Shown piece after piece: positions 29,925 to 38,476 of a stretch of 64,000 bases of DNA. How positions within the stretch are numbered: the first letter of the stretch is position 1; every line of letters begins with the position of its first letter. The DNA is from Streptosporangium pseudovulgare (GTDB taxonomy: Bacteria; Actinomycetota; Actinomycetes; Streptosporangiales; Streptosporangiaceae), in NCBI RefSeq assembly GCF_014648055.1, contig NZ_BMQJ01000007.1, positions 125,046 through 189,045 of the forward strand. Direction: 5' to 3'. The notes under the pieces were generated by a model, which ran no database searches, was not told the origin of the DNA, and saw only the letters and a list, made by a program, of their open reading frames with translations. Position numbers and translations under genes: made by a program.

Positions 29925-31342
29925 GCCTGCTGGACCGGCACGTCGGCTTCGTGCGCGCGCTGCGCGAGGCCGGGCTGCCGGTGTCACCGGCCGAGGGGCT
30001 GGACGCCGCGCGGGCGCTGCTGGTCGTCGACCTGGCCGAGCGCGAGTCGCTGCGCGCCGCCTACGCCGCCACGCTGGTCAAGCGGCCGTCGTACCGGCCG
30101 GGGTTCGATGCGCTCTTCGACCTGTGGTTCCCCGCCGCGACCACCGCCCCGCACGCCCTCCAGGACCCGGAGGACCCTCGGGACCCGCGCACTGGGGACA
30201 CTGTCGCGGACCTCTCCGAAAGAGCGGACCTCTCCGGCGGCGTGGACCCGGGGACCGCCGAGCTGCCCGCGCTGCGCGACCGGCTGGCGGAGCTGCTGCT
30301 GGACCCCGAGGGCATGGACGCCTTCGCCCGCGCCATGGTGGAGCGCTTCGGCCGCCAGGCCGCCTCACCCGGCCGGCAGAACTGGTTCTCCTACCCGGTG
30401 CTGCGCGCGCTGTCCCCCGAGACGCTCATCGCCCGGCTGCTGGCCGAGGTCCTGGCCGGGCGGGAGCGCGGCGGCCTGGCCGAGAAGGTGGCCCGGCGGC
30501 GGATCGGCGACAGCATCCGGCGCTTCGAGGAGGCCGTCGCCACCGACGTGCGCCGCCGGATCGCCGAGGAGTCGGGGATCGAGCGGATCGCGCGCTCCGC
30601 CGTACGGCCGCCGCTGGAGCGGGTGGACTTCCTCCGGATCACCCGGGCGGACCTGGCGAACCTGCGCCGGGAGGTCCACCCGCTCGCCCGGCGACTGGCC
30701 GCCCGGCTGACGGTCAGGAACCGGACCGGCCACCGGGGCCGCCTGGACTTCCGCCGTACCGTGCGGGCCTCGCTGTCCAGCGGCGGCGTGCCGTTGGCCG
30801 TCTTCAACCGGCCGCGCCGCCCGCACCGGCCCGAACTGGTCGTCCTGTGCGACGTCAGCGACTCCGTCGCCTCCTTCGCCCATTTCACGCTGCTGCTGAC
30901 CTACGCGTTGCGCGAGCAGTTCGCCAAGGTCAGGGCGTTCGGGTTCGTGGACACCGTGGACGAGATCACCCGCTTCTTCACCCCCGGCGCCGACGTGGCC
31001 GAGGCGATGACGCGAATGGCGGCCGAGGCCGACATGGTGCGGTTCGGCCGGACCAACTACGGCCACGCCTTCGAGCGGTTCGCCGAACGGTACGGCGACG
31101 CCGTGGGGCCCAAGACGTCCCTGCTGATCCTGGGCGACGCCCGGTCCAACTACCAGCCGCCCGCCCTGGAGACGCTCCGCGGCCTGGTCCGCGAGGCCCG
31201 GCACGCCCACTGGCTCAACCCCGAGCCGGTGAGCCAGTGGGACACCGGCGACTCCCTGGCGAGCGCCTACGGCGCGGTCGTCCCGATGCGCGAGTGCCGC
31301 AACGTCGTCCAACTCGCCGCCTTCGTCGAGGACCTGGCCTGA
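29921..31342 (+). CDS. vWA-domain protein, CoxE type
   Basis: 473 residues. The C-terminal vWA domain holds the metal site DVSDS (VVLCDVSDSVASFAHF, about residues 308-323) and a T in GRTNYGHAF. The N-terminal part is helical with LLDRHVGFVRALREAGLPVSPAEGLDAARAL, as in CoxE-like proteins. These bind MoxR ATPases and recruit targets, for example during molybdenum-enzyme maturation; no such enzyme is nearby, so the client is unknown. GTG start overlapping the mini-ORF stop. Confidence 0.88.
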   Translation: MSLLDRHVGFVRALREAGLPVSPAEGLDAARALLVVDLAERESLRAAYAATLVKRPSYRPGFDALFDLWFPAATTAPHALQDPEDPRDPRTGDTVADLSERADLSGGVDPGTAELPALRDRLAELLLDPEGMDAFARAMVERFGRQAASPGRQNWFSYPVLRALSPETLIARLLAEVLAGRERGGLAEKVARRRIGDSIRRFEEAVATDVRRRIAEESGIERIARSAVRPPLERVDFLRITRADLANLRREVHPLARRLAARLTVRNRTGHRGRLDFRRTVRASLSSGGVPLAVFNRPRRPHRPELVVLCDVSDSVASFAHFTLLLTYALREQFAKVRAFGFVDTVDEITRFFTPGADVAEAMTRMAAEADMVRFGRTNYGHAFERFAERYGDAVGPKTSLLILGDARSNYQPPALETLRGLVREARHAHWLNPEPVSQWDTGDSLASAYGAVVPMRECRNVVQLAAFVEDLA

Positions 31343-31358
31343 CGGCCTGCCGTCGGTG

Positions 31359-32195
31359 TCACCTGAGGATCCAGCGTTCGGCGGGGGCGGGGTAGCAGTT
31401 CTTGGTGCCCGACTCGAAGCCGTCGCCGAAGGCGCGGGTGCGCTCGAACCCGCTGCCGTGGGCGGCCGGGTCGGTCCACGCGGTGCCGGGCAGGTCCCGG
31501 CCGGAGAAGACCGCCAGCGTGGCCTCGTCCAGGTCGCCCTCCTCCAGCAGGTTCTGCTGCGCCACCCACCGCGCCCAGGCTCCGGCGAAGCAGTCGGCCT
31601 GCAGCTCGCGCAGCACCCCCGTCTGCTCCTGGCGCGGCAGCCGGGCCTGCATGGCGTGACCGAACTCGTGGGCCAGCACGAAGGAGGCGGCGAAGTCGCC
31701 GCCGCTGACGTAGTACGGGATCATCAGCCCGGACTCGTCCCAGGCGATGAAGTCCCCGGCCGGGCAGTAGAAGGCGTTGCGGGCGGGGGCGGGCTGGTCA
31801 CCGCAGACCGGGCCGCCACCCTCGTCGGAGCGGTAGTAGGTGTAGGCCCGCGGCTTGCTGTAGGAACCGCCCAGCTCAGGTACCTCATCGCTCCAGTACC
31901 GCTCCAGAAGACCGAGCGTGACCGACAGGGTGCGCTGGTAGGCGGCGTAGTCGAAGGACGTGCGCCCGTCGGTGCCCAGCGGCGTCGAGTCCCGCCGGCT
32001 CGCGGTGGTGCCGCTCTTCTGCTCCCGGTGCCGTTTGACGTCGTCGATCGCCTGCTTGATCACGTCGGTGATGCTGCGGTGCTCGCCGTCCCCCGCCGAG
32101 CAGGCCGGCAGCAGCAGCACCAGCGCGGCGATCACGGCGTGCAACGCCCGGAACCGGCCGCGGGGACGAGGCGGGCGGGGGCTTGTCTTCGGCAT
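31359..32195 (-). CDS. Neutral zinc metallopeptidase, lipoprotein
   Basis: 278 residues from the ATG at 32195; the start could be up to seven codons earlier. A signal peptide ends in the lipobox LLPAC (VIAALVLLLPACSAG), so the protein is anchored outside the membrane. The zinc motif HEFGH (FVLAHEFGHAMQARLP) and a distal Glu (LQADCFAGAW) match the YpfJ-like neutral metallopeptidase family (Zn_peptidase). The substrate is unknown. It is convergent with the vWA gene, 16 bases apart. Confidence 0.87.
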   Translation of the reverse strand: MPKTSPRPPRPRGRFRALHAVIAALVLLLPACSAGDGEHRSITDVIKQAIDDVKRHREQKSGTTASRRDSTPLGTDGRTSFDYAAYQRTLSVTLGLLERYWSDEVPELGGSYSKPRAYTYYRSDEGGGPVCGDQPAPARNAFYCPAGDFIAWDESGLMIPYYVSGGDFAASFVLAHEFGHAMQARLPRQEQTGVLRELQADCFAGAWARWVAQQNLLEEGDLDEATLAVFSGRDLPGTAWTDPAAHGSGFERTRAFGDGFESGTKNCYPAPAERWILR

Positions 32196-32405
32196 CACCC
32201 GCCCGCCGCTACCCAATCACTGACAAAACATCCATGGCGCACCTACCGGGGCGAACCATCCGCAACCCACCGGCAGCGGGACGGTGAACAGCGGAACGCC
32301 GGGCGAACCGGCCGTGGCCCGTGGTCCGATGTGGCTCACCGGACGCCGCCCGCGAGGCTTCGCCCACCGGATGCCGCTCAGCGGACGTTTCTCACCTGAC
32401 GCCGC

Positions 32406-32981
32406 TCAGCGGATGCCCGCGAGGAAACCGAGCACGCGCTCGGTGAGCAGCGCGGTGGCCTCCGCGTCGTACGTGGACAGACCCGGGTCGGCGAACAGGT
32501 GCCGGTCACCGGGATAGAGGAACAACTCGGCGTTCTCGGCCTCCGCGACCAGGGCGCGGGCCGCGTCGAGGCTGCCCCCCTCGACGAAGAGCTCGTCGGC
32601 GTCCATGCCGTGGACCTGAACCGGGACCCCCTCCGGCCACGCGCCGACCTCCGAGACCGGCATGCAGGTGTGGAAGAACAGCGCGCCCTTCGCGCCGGGC
32701 CGCGTCTGGGCCAGGGCCTGCGCCGGGAAGACACCGAGCGAGAAGCCGGCGTAGACCAGCTCGCCGGGCAGCCCCTCGGCGGCGGCCCGCCCGCGCTCGG
32801 TCAACACGTCGAACCCGACCTTCCGGGCATAAGCGACGCTCTCCTCGAAGTCGTCGAAGACCTTCCCTTCGTACAGGTCCGGGACGTGGACGGTGTGCCC
32901 GGCCCGCCTGAGCTCCTCGGCGAACTCCAGCACCCCGGCCGTCAGCCCGTGCACATGGTGGAACAGCAGAACCTCGGCCAT
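32406..32981 (-). CDS. Dienelactone hydrolase family protein
   Basis: 191 residues, alpha/beta-hydrolase fold of the DLH group: VLLFHHVHGLTAGVLEFAEELR, VHVPDLYEG, and nucleophile elbow YAGFSLG. Classical dienelactone hydrolases have Cys here; this has Ser, as do many bacterial homologues of broader specificity. The acid and base are expected in HGMDADELFV and DRHLF. It is likely a cytosolic esterase or lactonase. It stands alone between other short operons. Confidence 0.85.
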   Translation of the reverse strand: MAEVLLFHHVHGLTAGVLEFAEELRRAGHTVHVPDLYEGKVFDDFEESVAYARKVGFDVLTERGRAAAEGLPGELVYAGFSLGVFPAQALAQTRPGAKGALFFHTCMPVSEVGAWPEGVPVQVHGMDADELFVEGGSLDAARALVAEAENAELFLYPGDRHLFADPGLSTYDAEATALLTERVLGFLAGIR

Positions 32982-33074
32982 CTCATTCCCTTCATCCGGC
33001 GGCGCCGGAACGGCTTCCGCCGGGGAACGAGTATGGCCGAGGGCACCGACAGTTTTCGATCATGGCGGTGGCAC

Positions 33075-33281
33075 TCAGGCCGGACCGTCGAACTCCCCTG
33101 ACTTGACGCCACCGACGAAGGACCGCCACCCGGCGGGAGAGAAGAGGAGCGCAGGACCGGCGGGGTCCTTGCTGTCGCGGACCGCCACCACCCCCGGAAG
33201 GTTGGCGGCGACCTCGACGCACTGCCCGCCGTTGTCCGAAGAACGCGATGACTTCCGCCACACTGCGGCGCTCAGGTCCAT
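33075..33281 (-). CDS. DUF397 small protein
   Basis: 68 residues from the ATG at 33281, beginning MDLSAAVWRKSSRSSDNGGQCVEVA, which is the DUF397 signature, and ending in the GWRSFVGGVK segment. These small actinomycete proteins are made with XRE-DUF5753 regulators and may counter or modulate them. The start overlaps the regulator's last codons by 10 bases. Confidence 0.92.
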   Translation of the reverse strand: MDLSAAVWRKSSRSSDNGGQCVEVAANLPGVVAVRDSKDPAGPALLFSPAGWRSFVGGVKSGEFDGPA

Positions 33282-34099
33282 TCCCGCCTCACTTCCTCGA
33301 TCTTTCTCATGGATATATGCCCAGGATAAGCCCATTGGCGTATCGCTTCATAGCGGTCCCATATCGAAGCCACATAGATAGGGTCATCCGTAACCTGCCC
33401 TTCGACAGGAGAATCCGCGTGCACGGTGTCCGGTTGTCCGTTCGGAAGCTTGGCGATCATAAAGGGACCGGCCAGTCCGGCCATGCACTCCGGGTCGACG
33501 ACCTGAATCGAGACGTCGGGTCGTTGCGTGGTCTCCAGCAGGTGCGAGAGCTGCTCACGCATTACCTCCGAACTCCCGACCTTGCGGCGCAGCACCCCCT
33601 CGTCGAGGAGGACCAGAAGCAGGGGAGAGTTCTCTCGACCGAGGATCAGCTGACGTTGCATGCGGGCCTGGACGCGTTCTTCCACCTCCTCGGGAGCAGC
33701 CCGGGGGCCATTGACGAAAAGATGCCGGGCGTACGCCTCGGTCTGCAGCAGGCCCGGAATGAGGAGCGGATCCCATGACCGCAGGACGAGGGCGTTGGGT
33801 TCGATCTCCTCGGTCCAGCTCATGAACCAGGCCGGGCTGCCCGGCTTGGCGAGGATGCGGTGGTAGAGCCGGGTGAAGGAGGTGGCGCCCTCCAGGCCGA
33901 AGAACCGGTCCAGCCGTTCGGCGTCCGACCTCGACGGGGTGCGGGTCGCGGCCTCCAGGCGGCTCACCTGGGTCTGGGTGCATCCCAGCCGGGCGGCCAC
34001 CGCCGCCTGGGAGAGCTGGGCCTCCTCCCGCAGCCGGCGCATCTCCGCGCCGAACCGCGTCCGCGGTGACCCGGGGTCGAGAAAAGGCTCGACGCTCAT
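33272..34099 (-). CDS. XRE-family regulator with DUF5753
   Basis: 275 residues. HTH at about 16-75 (RFGAEMRRLREEAQLSQAAVAARLGCTQTQVSRLEAATRTPSRSDAERLDRFF), then the DUF5753 ligand-like domain (WDPLLIPGLLQTEAYARHLF ... VDPECMAGLAGPFMIAKLPNG). This is the BldB-neighbour type common in Streptomyces-like bacteria, involved in development or secondary metabolism. It forms a pair with the DUF397 gene. Diverges from the 119-aa gene. Confidence 0.93.
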   Translation of the reverse strand: MSVEPFLDPGSPRTRFGAEMRRLREEAQLSQAAVAARLGCTQTQVSRLEAATRTPSRSDAERLDRFFGLEGATSFTRLYHRILAKPGSPAWFMSWTEEIEPNALVLRSWDPLLIPGLLQTEAYARHLFVNGPRAAPEEVEERVQARMQRQLILGRENSPLLLVLLDEGVLRRKVGSSEVMREQLSHLLETTQRPDVSIQVVDPECMAGLAGPFMIAKLPNGQPDTVHADSPVEGQVTDDPIYVASIWDRYEAIRQWAYPGHISMRKIEEVRREWT

Positions 34100-34319
34100 C
34101 GCATTCCTCCCAAAAAGAGAAAAACGGACTCCCCGTTCCGGCGGCGATACCGCGACACGGTTTGCACAAACCAGCGGTCGTCATTCCCCGCCATCTCCGA
34201 TTACGCGGACCAGCCATTTTCTCACCTGCCGCAAGGGCAATCTAATCACACGCATTGTCCTTCCCGCAGGAAGGACAGGAAAGCGGATACGCTCCCTTCG
34301 GACAGGAGAGAAACCAGCG

Positions 34320-34679
34320 ATGCCCCATCAGGAAAGCAGCATTTCCCATTCCTCTCCCGGCCCCTGGAAGACGTCGGACCCCGCGACCGTGGAGCAGCAG
34401 ACCCGGTTCATCCACCTGGTACGGCTCGGCTGGGACCTGCGCACCCTCGGGGTCCGCAGCTCGCTGGTCCTTCCGGTGGCCGGGGACCCCGTCCTGGAGG
34501 TCCACGCGGCGGCCGGGATCCTCGCCCGGATCACGGCCGTCCGGCGTCACCGCGGCTGGGTCTTCACCTGGCGGCCCTGGTGGGCGCGCCTGTGGCGGCG
34601 GGGCGCGTGGGTGTGGGCGGAGGCCGACAACGCGGCGGACATCGTCATGTCCATCGTCGTATCCGAGGCGGGAGCGTGA
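34320..34679 (+). CDS. Hypothetical protein, 119 aa
   Basis: It begins MPHQESSISHSSPGPWKTSD and has a compact basic/tryptophan-rich end (RRHRGWVFTWRPWWARLWRRGAWVWAEADN). I chose the ATG at 34320, preceded by AGGAGAG, because the longer frame lies over the divergent regulator. It overlaps the ATPase gene (GTGA), and short proteins of this type often accompany ATP-binding regulators in actinomycetes. No known domain is recognised. Confidence 0.7.
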   Translation: MPHQESSISHSSPGPWKTSDPATVEQQTRFIHLVRLGWDLRTLGVRSSLVLPVAGDPVLEVHAAAGILARITAVRRHRGWVFTWRPWWARLWRRGAWVWAEADNAADIVMSIVVSEAGA

Positions 34680-35128
34680 GACCGGAGCGGAGGGACGTGC
34701 GCGAGGCCGACGTCCCGGACACGCGCCACGGATTCTGGTGGCGGGAGTTCCCGGGCGAGGAGGCGTCCGTACCGGCGGCCCGTGCCTGGGCACGCGGGCT
34801 GCTGGCCGTACGGCTGGCACCCGGGACGCTCGACGACGTCCTGCTGCTGCTGAGCGAGCTGGTCACCAACGCGGTCGCCCATTCCGACTCCGGCCGTACG
34901 GCGGGCGGCCGGGTGACCGTTCACCTGGGCGACGATCCCGGGGGCGTCCACGTGGAGGTGACGGACGACGGCTCGGCCACGAGCGCCCCGGCCGTACACG
35001 TGCCGGACGCCGACGACGACGGCGGCCGGGGCCTGTGGCTGGTGGCCCTGCTCGCGACCGCCTGGGGCACGTCCCGCCACGACGGCGAGGCGGGCAGGTC
35101 CGTCTGGTTCAGGATGGCGCACCGGTGA
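34676..35128 (+). CDS. Anti-sigma-factor-like ATP-binding protein (HATPase_c, RsbW type)
   Basis: About 150 residues. The GHKL motifs are visible: the N box LLLSELVTNAVAHS, the G1-type EVTDDGSATSA and the G2-type GGRGLWLVALLATAWGT. Such small Bergerat ATPases act as anti-sigma or switch kinases in Actinobacteria. The GTG at 34676 overlaps the preceding stop; a later GTG at 34697 is possible. Its partner sigma factor is not in the window. Confidence 0.87.
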   Translation: MRPERRDVREADVPDTRHGFWWREFPGEEASVPAARAWARGLLAVRLAPGTLDDVLLLLSELVTNAVAHSDSGRTAGGRVTVHLGDDPGGVHVEVTDDGSATSAPAVHVPDADDDGGRGLWLVALLATAWGTSRHDGEAGRSVWFRMAHR

Positions 35129-35161
35129 CCGGGCCGACGCCTATCGCCCCGGGATACCGGT

Positions 35162-35206
35162 CGCCCGGCGGGCTCGGCGTGGTCAGGGCGCCGAGTCCGC
35201 CGGGCG
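35162..35206. terminator. Bidirectional terminator between convergent genes
   Basis: An 18-base stem with a single mismatch (35162-35179 with 35189-35206) and a 9-base loop. It lies between the rightward ATPase gene and the leftward lyase-like gene, with no T-run, as usual in high-GC actinomycetes. Confidence 0.8.
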
Positions 35207-35251
35207 ATGCGTCACGGCTTCACGAGCCGGACGGGGGTCACGGCGTACGAG

Positions 35252-36937
35252 CTAGCCGAAGGTCACGTTGAGCCGGCCGTCCGAGGCGAAGGACCAGTGC
35301 AGGGCTCCGGAGTAGGTGGAGCACCGGGAGCCGTTCGAGCCGGTCCAGAACTGGTTGGAGCCGTCGACGTTGCCGACGGTCTTGTCGTTGCTCCCGCTGC
35401 CGCTGCGGCAGGAGGTGTTGCCGCGGAAGACCGAGGTGCCGGTGTCGAAGGAGAAGTTGCGCTCGGTGTTGTCGACGCTGACGTTGTCCGAGATCGTCAT
35501 CGAGCCGGGGTTGCTGTTGTAGGTGAACCCGTGCTTGCCGTTGCGGTAGGCGATGCTGCGCCGGACGACGTGGTTGACCGCGATCTTGTCGCCGCCGAGC
35601 TTGTAGCCGTTGCGGTCACCGTTGCCGGCCTGGGTGCCGTTGCTGAGGGTGCCGTTGCCGTAGGCCAGGGAGTCCTCGATGGTGACCGGGCCGATGGGTC
35701 CCGTGTCCGTCTTGGTGTAGAGGTCCCAGCCGTCGTCGATGTTGTTGTGCGACACCGCGTAGCGGAAGACGTTGCCTGAGCCGACGGTGAGCTTCGCGGC
35801 GAAGCCGTCGGCGTCCTCACCGTCGGAGTCGGCGTTGTCGTGCGACTCCGCGCTGAGGATGAGGTTGTTGGACGGCCACTGGTCGCGGGGGGTGTCGGAG
35901 GCCATCCGCGAGATCTGCAGCCCGGTGTCGCGGTTGAAGCGCGTCACCGTGCGCTCGAAGACGTTGTCGCTGCCGCCGACGAAGATCCCGTTGTCCCCGG
36001 CGCGCTCGACGACGATGCCCTGGACGCGCCAGAACGACCCGTTCACCGCGAGCCCGCGGTTGGCCGGGTCCTCGCTCTGGGCCGAGAAGTTCAGGACCGG
36101 GGTCTCACCCGGGTAGGCGGCCAGGTTCTTGCGGGCGCCGGAGGTGCCGTTGTTGCCCGCCGCGATGGTGACGGTCTGCGAGAAGTTGTACGTCCCGCCG
36201 CGCATGTAGATCGTCCCACCGGCGGCGACACGGGTGATCGCCGAGGTGAGCGTCGTCGGGTCCGACTGCGTCCCGGCCGCGCCGTCCCTGCCGCCGGGCG
36301 CCACGTACAGCGTGCCGCCCGACGTGGGGGTGACCGTCGGGGTCGACGTGGGGGTCGAGGTCGGGGTGGACGTGGGGGTGACCGTCGGGATCGGTGAGGG
36401 ACCGCTGCCCGCGGGGCGCAGGGCCCACTGCTTGCTGGTCACCGAGTCGCAGGAGTTCTGCTGCAGGAGGGCGCCGGAGGCCGTGGAGCCGTCCTTGACG
36501 TTGAGGCACTTGCCGCCGTTGGAGTTGACCAGGCGGTAGTTGGATCCGGACGCGGTGAGGTTCCAGATCTGCGAGGCGGCGCCGGTGCACGCCTCCTGCT
36601 GTACGGCCTTGCCCGCACTGGTGGAGGCGTCGCGGACGCCGACGCATCTGCCGCTGTGCGCGGCCCTGATCTGGTAGCCGGAGCCGGAGGCGGTGAGCGT
36701 GAAGGTCTGCCCGGCGGACTGGTCGCACCCGTTCTGCACGAGTTGCACGCCGTCGCCGGTGCTCTGTCCGGGGACCGCGGCGCACAGCCCGCTCCCGGCG
36801 TTGACCAACGTGTAGTCGCCGTTCGACGGGGCCGCCGAGGCCGGTGTGCCGAGCACGGCCATCAGCCCGCCGGTCGCGACGACGCCGGTGGTCAGCACGA
36901 CCGCCGTTCTCTTTCCGAGGGGTTTGTTCCTGCGCAC
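35252..36937 (-). CDS. Secreted ricin-lectin / parallel beta-helix pectate-lyase-like protein
   Basis: 561 residues from the GTG at 36937, which has GGAG 6 bases before it; the upstream ATG at 36949 has none. A signal peptide (KRTAVVLTTGVVATGGLMAVLGTPASA) is cleaved near residue 35. Next is a ricin-type lectin domain (about 40-165, with SQIWN and KQWAL QxW-type repeats), a Thr/Pro linker (TPTSTPTSTP), then DUF1565 and a right-handed beta-helix (GTIYMRGGTYNFS, DNGIFVGGSDNVFERT). The order matches polysaccharide lyases of the PL9 kind. The catalytic residues could not be placed with certainty. The lectin probably targets plant or other polysaccharides. Confidence 0.8.
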   Translation of the reverse strand: MRRNKPLGKRTAVVLTTGVVATGGLMAVLGTPASAAPSNGDYTLVNAGSGLCAAVPGQSTGDGVQLVQNGCDQSAGQTFTLTASGSGYQIRAAHSGRCVGVRDASTSAGKAVQQEACTGAASQIWNLTASGSNYRLVNSNGGKCLNVKDGSTASGALLQQNSCDSVTSKQWALRPAGSGPSPIPTVTPTSTPTSTPTSTPTVTPTSGGTLYVAPGGRDGAAGTQSDPTTLTSAITRVAAGGTIYMRGGTYNFSQTVTIAAGNNGTSGARKNLAAYPGETPVLNFSAQSEDPANRGLAVNGSFWRVQGIVVERAGDNGIFVGGSDNVFERTVTRFNRDTGLQISRMASDTPRDQWPSNNLILSAESHDNADSDGEDADGFAAKLTVGSGNVFRYAVSHNNIDDGWDLYTKTDTGPIGPVTIEDSLAYGNGTLSNGTQAGNGDRNGYKLGGDKIAVNHVVRRSIAYRNGKHGFTYNSNPGSMTISDNVSVDNTERNFSFDTGTSVFRGNTSCRSGSGSNDKTVGNVDGSNQFWTGSNGSRCSTYSGALHWSFASDGRLNVTFG

Positions 36938-37500
36938 GTCCAGCTCCATTCGTAGGGGGTGCCGAGGGTGAGGCGTTTCAGGGCATGGCGAAGCAGGCCA
37001 TGGGGCGGGGTGGGCCGGCCCGGACCGGCGCCGCGAGGAGCGTCGTGGCGGGACTCCGTCGGCGACCGGGCGGTGGAGCGGGCCGGATGGGGTGGGAGGG
37101 CGGGGACGGCTACGGGTTCGCTGTCACGCGCGTTTCACCTTCTGTGCACCCGACAGCAACCGGTTGTAGAAACAGTGACGTCACAGAACGGAAACGTCAA
37201 CAGGCCGGAGTAAAGCTGCAAACGCCGCTGGGCGTCCTCCCTGGTTACGCCCGCTATTTCTGCAACAACCGTTTGCAGGAACGGTGGCCGGACGGCCTCA
37301 TACGGGGTGCCGGCGGGACTGGAGCCCGGCGTCTCGTCCGGGAAGCGCCGACCATGGCCTCATGGCCTCATGGCCGCCGAACCGCGCGGTTCGGCGGCCA
37401 TGAGGCCATGAGGCCATGAGGCCATGAGGCCATGAGGCCATGAGGCCATGAGGCCATGGTCGGTGGCTCGGGGCGGTGCGGAACCCGAGCGGACGGACGG
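36938..37500. other. 563-base intergenic region with palindromes upstream of the lyase-like gene
   Basis: It contains several short perfect palindromes: CAACCGGTTG (37157-37166), GTGACGTCAC (37175-37184), and CTGCAA-7-TTGCAG (37260-37278). They cluster in an AT-richer stretch before the leftward lyase gene and could bind regulators, for example a LacI-type repressor. The last 150 bases hold the large repeat hairpin described separately. No gene is seen. Confidence 0.5.
37348..37463. repeat. Large palindrome with one arm expanded by 8-bp repeats
   Basis: The core 37372-37399 is a perfect 28-bp palindrome (GGCCGCCGAACCGC and its complement). The left arm carries two GGCCTCAT units (37356-37371); the right arm carries seven ATGAGGCC units (37400-37455). 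The outermost bases CCGACCATGG (37348) and CCATGGTCGG (37454-37463) are complementary, so the ancestral hairpin was symmetric and the right arm gained five units by slippage. It lies between the 3' end of the NERD gene and the lyase promoter region and may be a terminator. Confidence 0.9.
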
Positions 37501-38259
37501 TCAGTTCATCCGGCGCAGGACCCGGGCGGCGGTGCGGGCGAGCAGTTCCACCTGCTGGGCGTCGTAGTCCGCCCGCGGACCGCTCAGGATCCAGCGGGTC
37601 ACCAGGCGCGGCTTGAGGAGGGTGATCCCCTCGGCGGTGACCGTACGGCGCAGCCTGCCGCCGTGCACCGCGAGCAGCGGCTCGATCGTCACCTCGACAC
37701 CCGACTCGCGGGTGAGCACCTCGGCCAGGGCGGTGGAGACGTCGACGAGAGCCTTGGCCACCTTCGTGCCGTACTTCTCGCCCAGGAACAGCCGCTCACC
37801 GTAGCGGGCGATCTCGGTGTCGGGGTCCCACGCCTCGTTGTCGACGACCCAGACGCCGCCGGGACCGATCACGAGGTGGTCGATGGACGCCTGCCCGGGG
37901 ACGGCGCGGCCGTCGAGGACCTGGTAACCGCGTCTGCGGAGCCTGCGGCGCAGCAGCCTGCCGGTGATGGTCTCGCCCCGCCGCCTGCCCCGCCAGACGG
38001 CGGTGGCGTTGTAGGAGTACCAGGCCCAGGCGGCGTCGGCGGCGGCGACCAGCAGGGCGGTCACCACCCCGGCGAGCGGGAGGTTGAGGCCGAAACGGTA
38101 GCCGAGCAGCACGCCCACGACCAGGCCGCCTGCGGCCTTGACCGCCCGCGCCTTCCGGCGCTCGCCCGCTTCCTTGATCCAGAACTGCTCGTACATGACC
38201 TGAGGGGACAGGCCGTGCACCTGGTCCTCTGGCGTCACGTAGATTGATCCGCCGGACAC
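37501..38259 (-). CDS. NERD-domain membrane protein
   Basis: About 252 residues from the GTG at 38259 (GGGGG 6 bases before). After a cytosolic stretch, two adjacent membrane helices lie near 60-105 (AAGGLVVGVLLGY and LAGVVTALLVAAADAAWAWY). The rest is a NERD domain: GRLLRRRLRRRGYQVLDGRAVPGQASIDHLVIGPGGVWVVDNEAWD. The usual ExK pair after the strand is replaced by NEAW, so nuclease activity is doubtful. The longer frame to 38607 crosses the promoter region and is unlikely. Confidence 0.75.
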   Translation of the reverse strand: MSGGSIYVTPEDQVHGLSPQVMYEQFWIKEAGERRKARAVKAAGGLVVGVLLGYRFGLNLPLAGVVTALLVAAADAAWAWYSYNATAVWRGRRRGETITGRLLRRRLRRRGYQVLDGRAVPGQASIDHLVIGPGGVWVVDNEAWDPDTEIARYGERLFLGEKYGTKVAKALVDVSTALAEVLTRESGVEVTIEPLLAVHGGRLRRTVTAEGITLLKPRLVTRWILSGPRADYDAQQVELLARTAARVLRRMN

Positions 38260-38400
38260 AGCGAACCCCCGGAGGTCGAGAGCTGACAAGGAGCGGATCT
38301 GCCACGCTGAAGATCCCTGTGCCAGAAAATACCCAACCGGGGGCTCCAGGCAGCCGAAGGTGACGCAAATAACACACCTACGCCATGTACCGGACGCTTT

Positions 38401-38416
38401 AACCGACCAGTCGGTA
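38401..38416. promoter_or_regulatory. TetR operator-like palindrome
   Basis: AACCGACCAGTCGGTA contains the 14-bp palindrome ACCGACCAGTCGGT, 61 bases before the TetR start. A very similar site (TACCGACCGGACGGTA) lies before the acyl-CoA dehydrogenase genes at 50208-50223, with 13 of 16 bases identical. It is probably the autoregulatory operator of the TetR protein. Confidence 0.6.
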
Positions 38417-38476
38417 TGCTGGGTCGGCACACGGCGGGGGGCCAGACGGCTGGGGCCGGCGGCGGGGAGGGACCAG

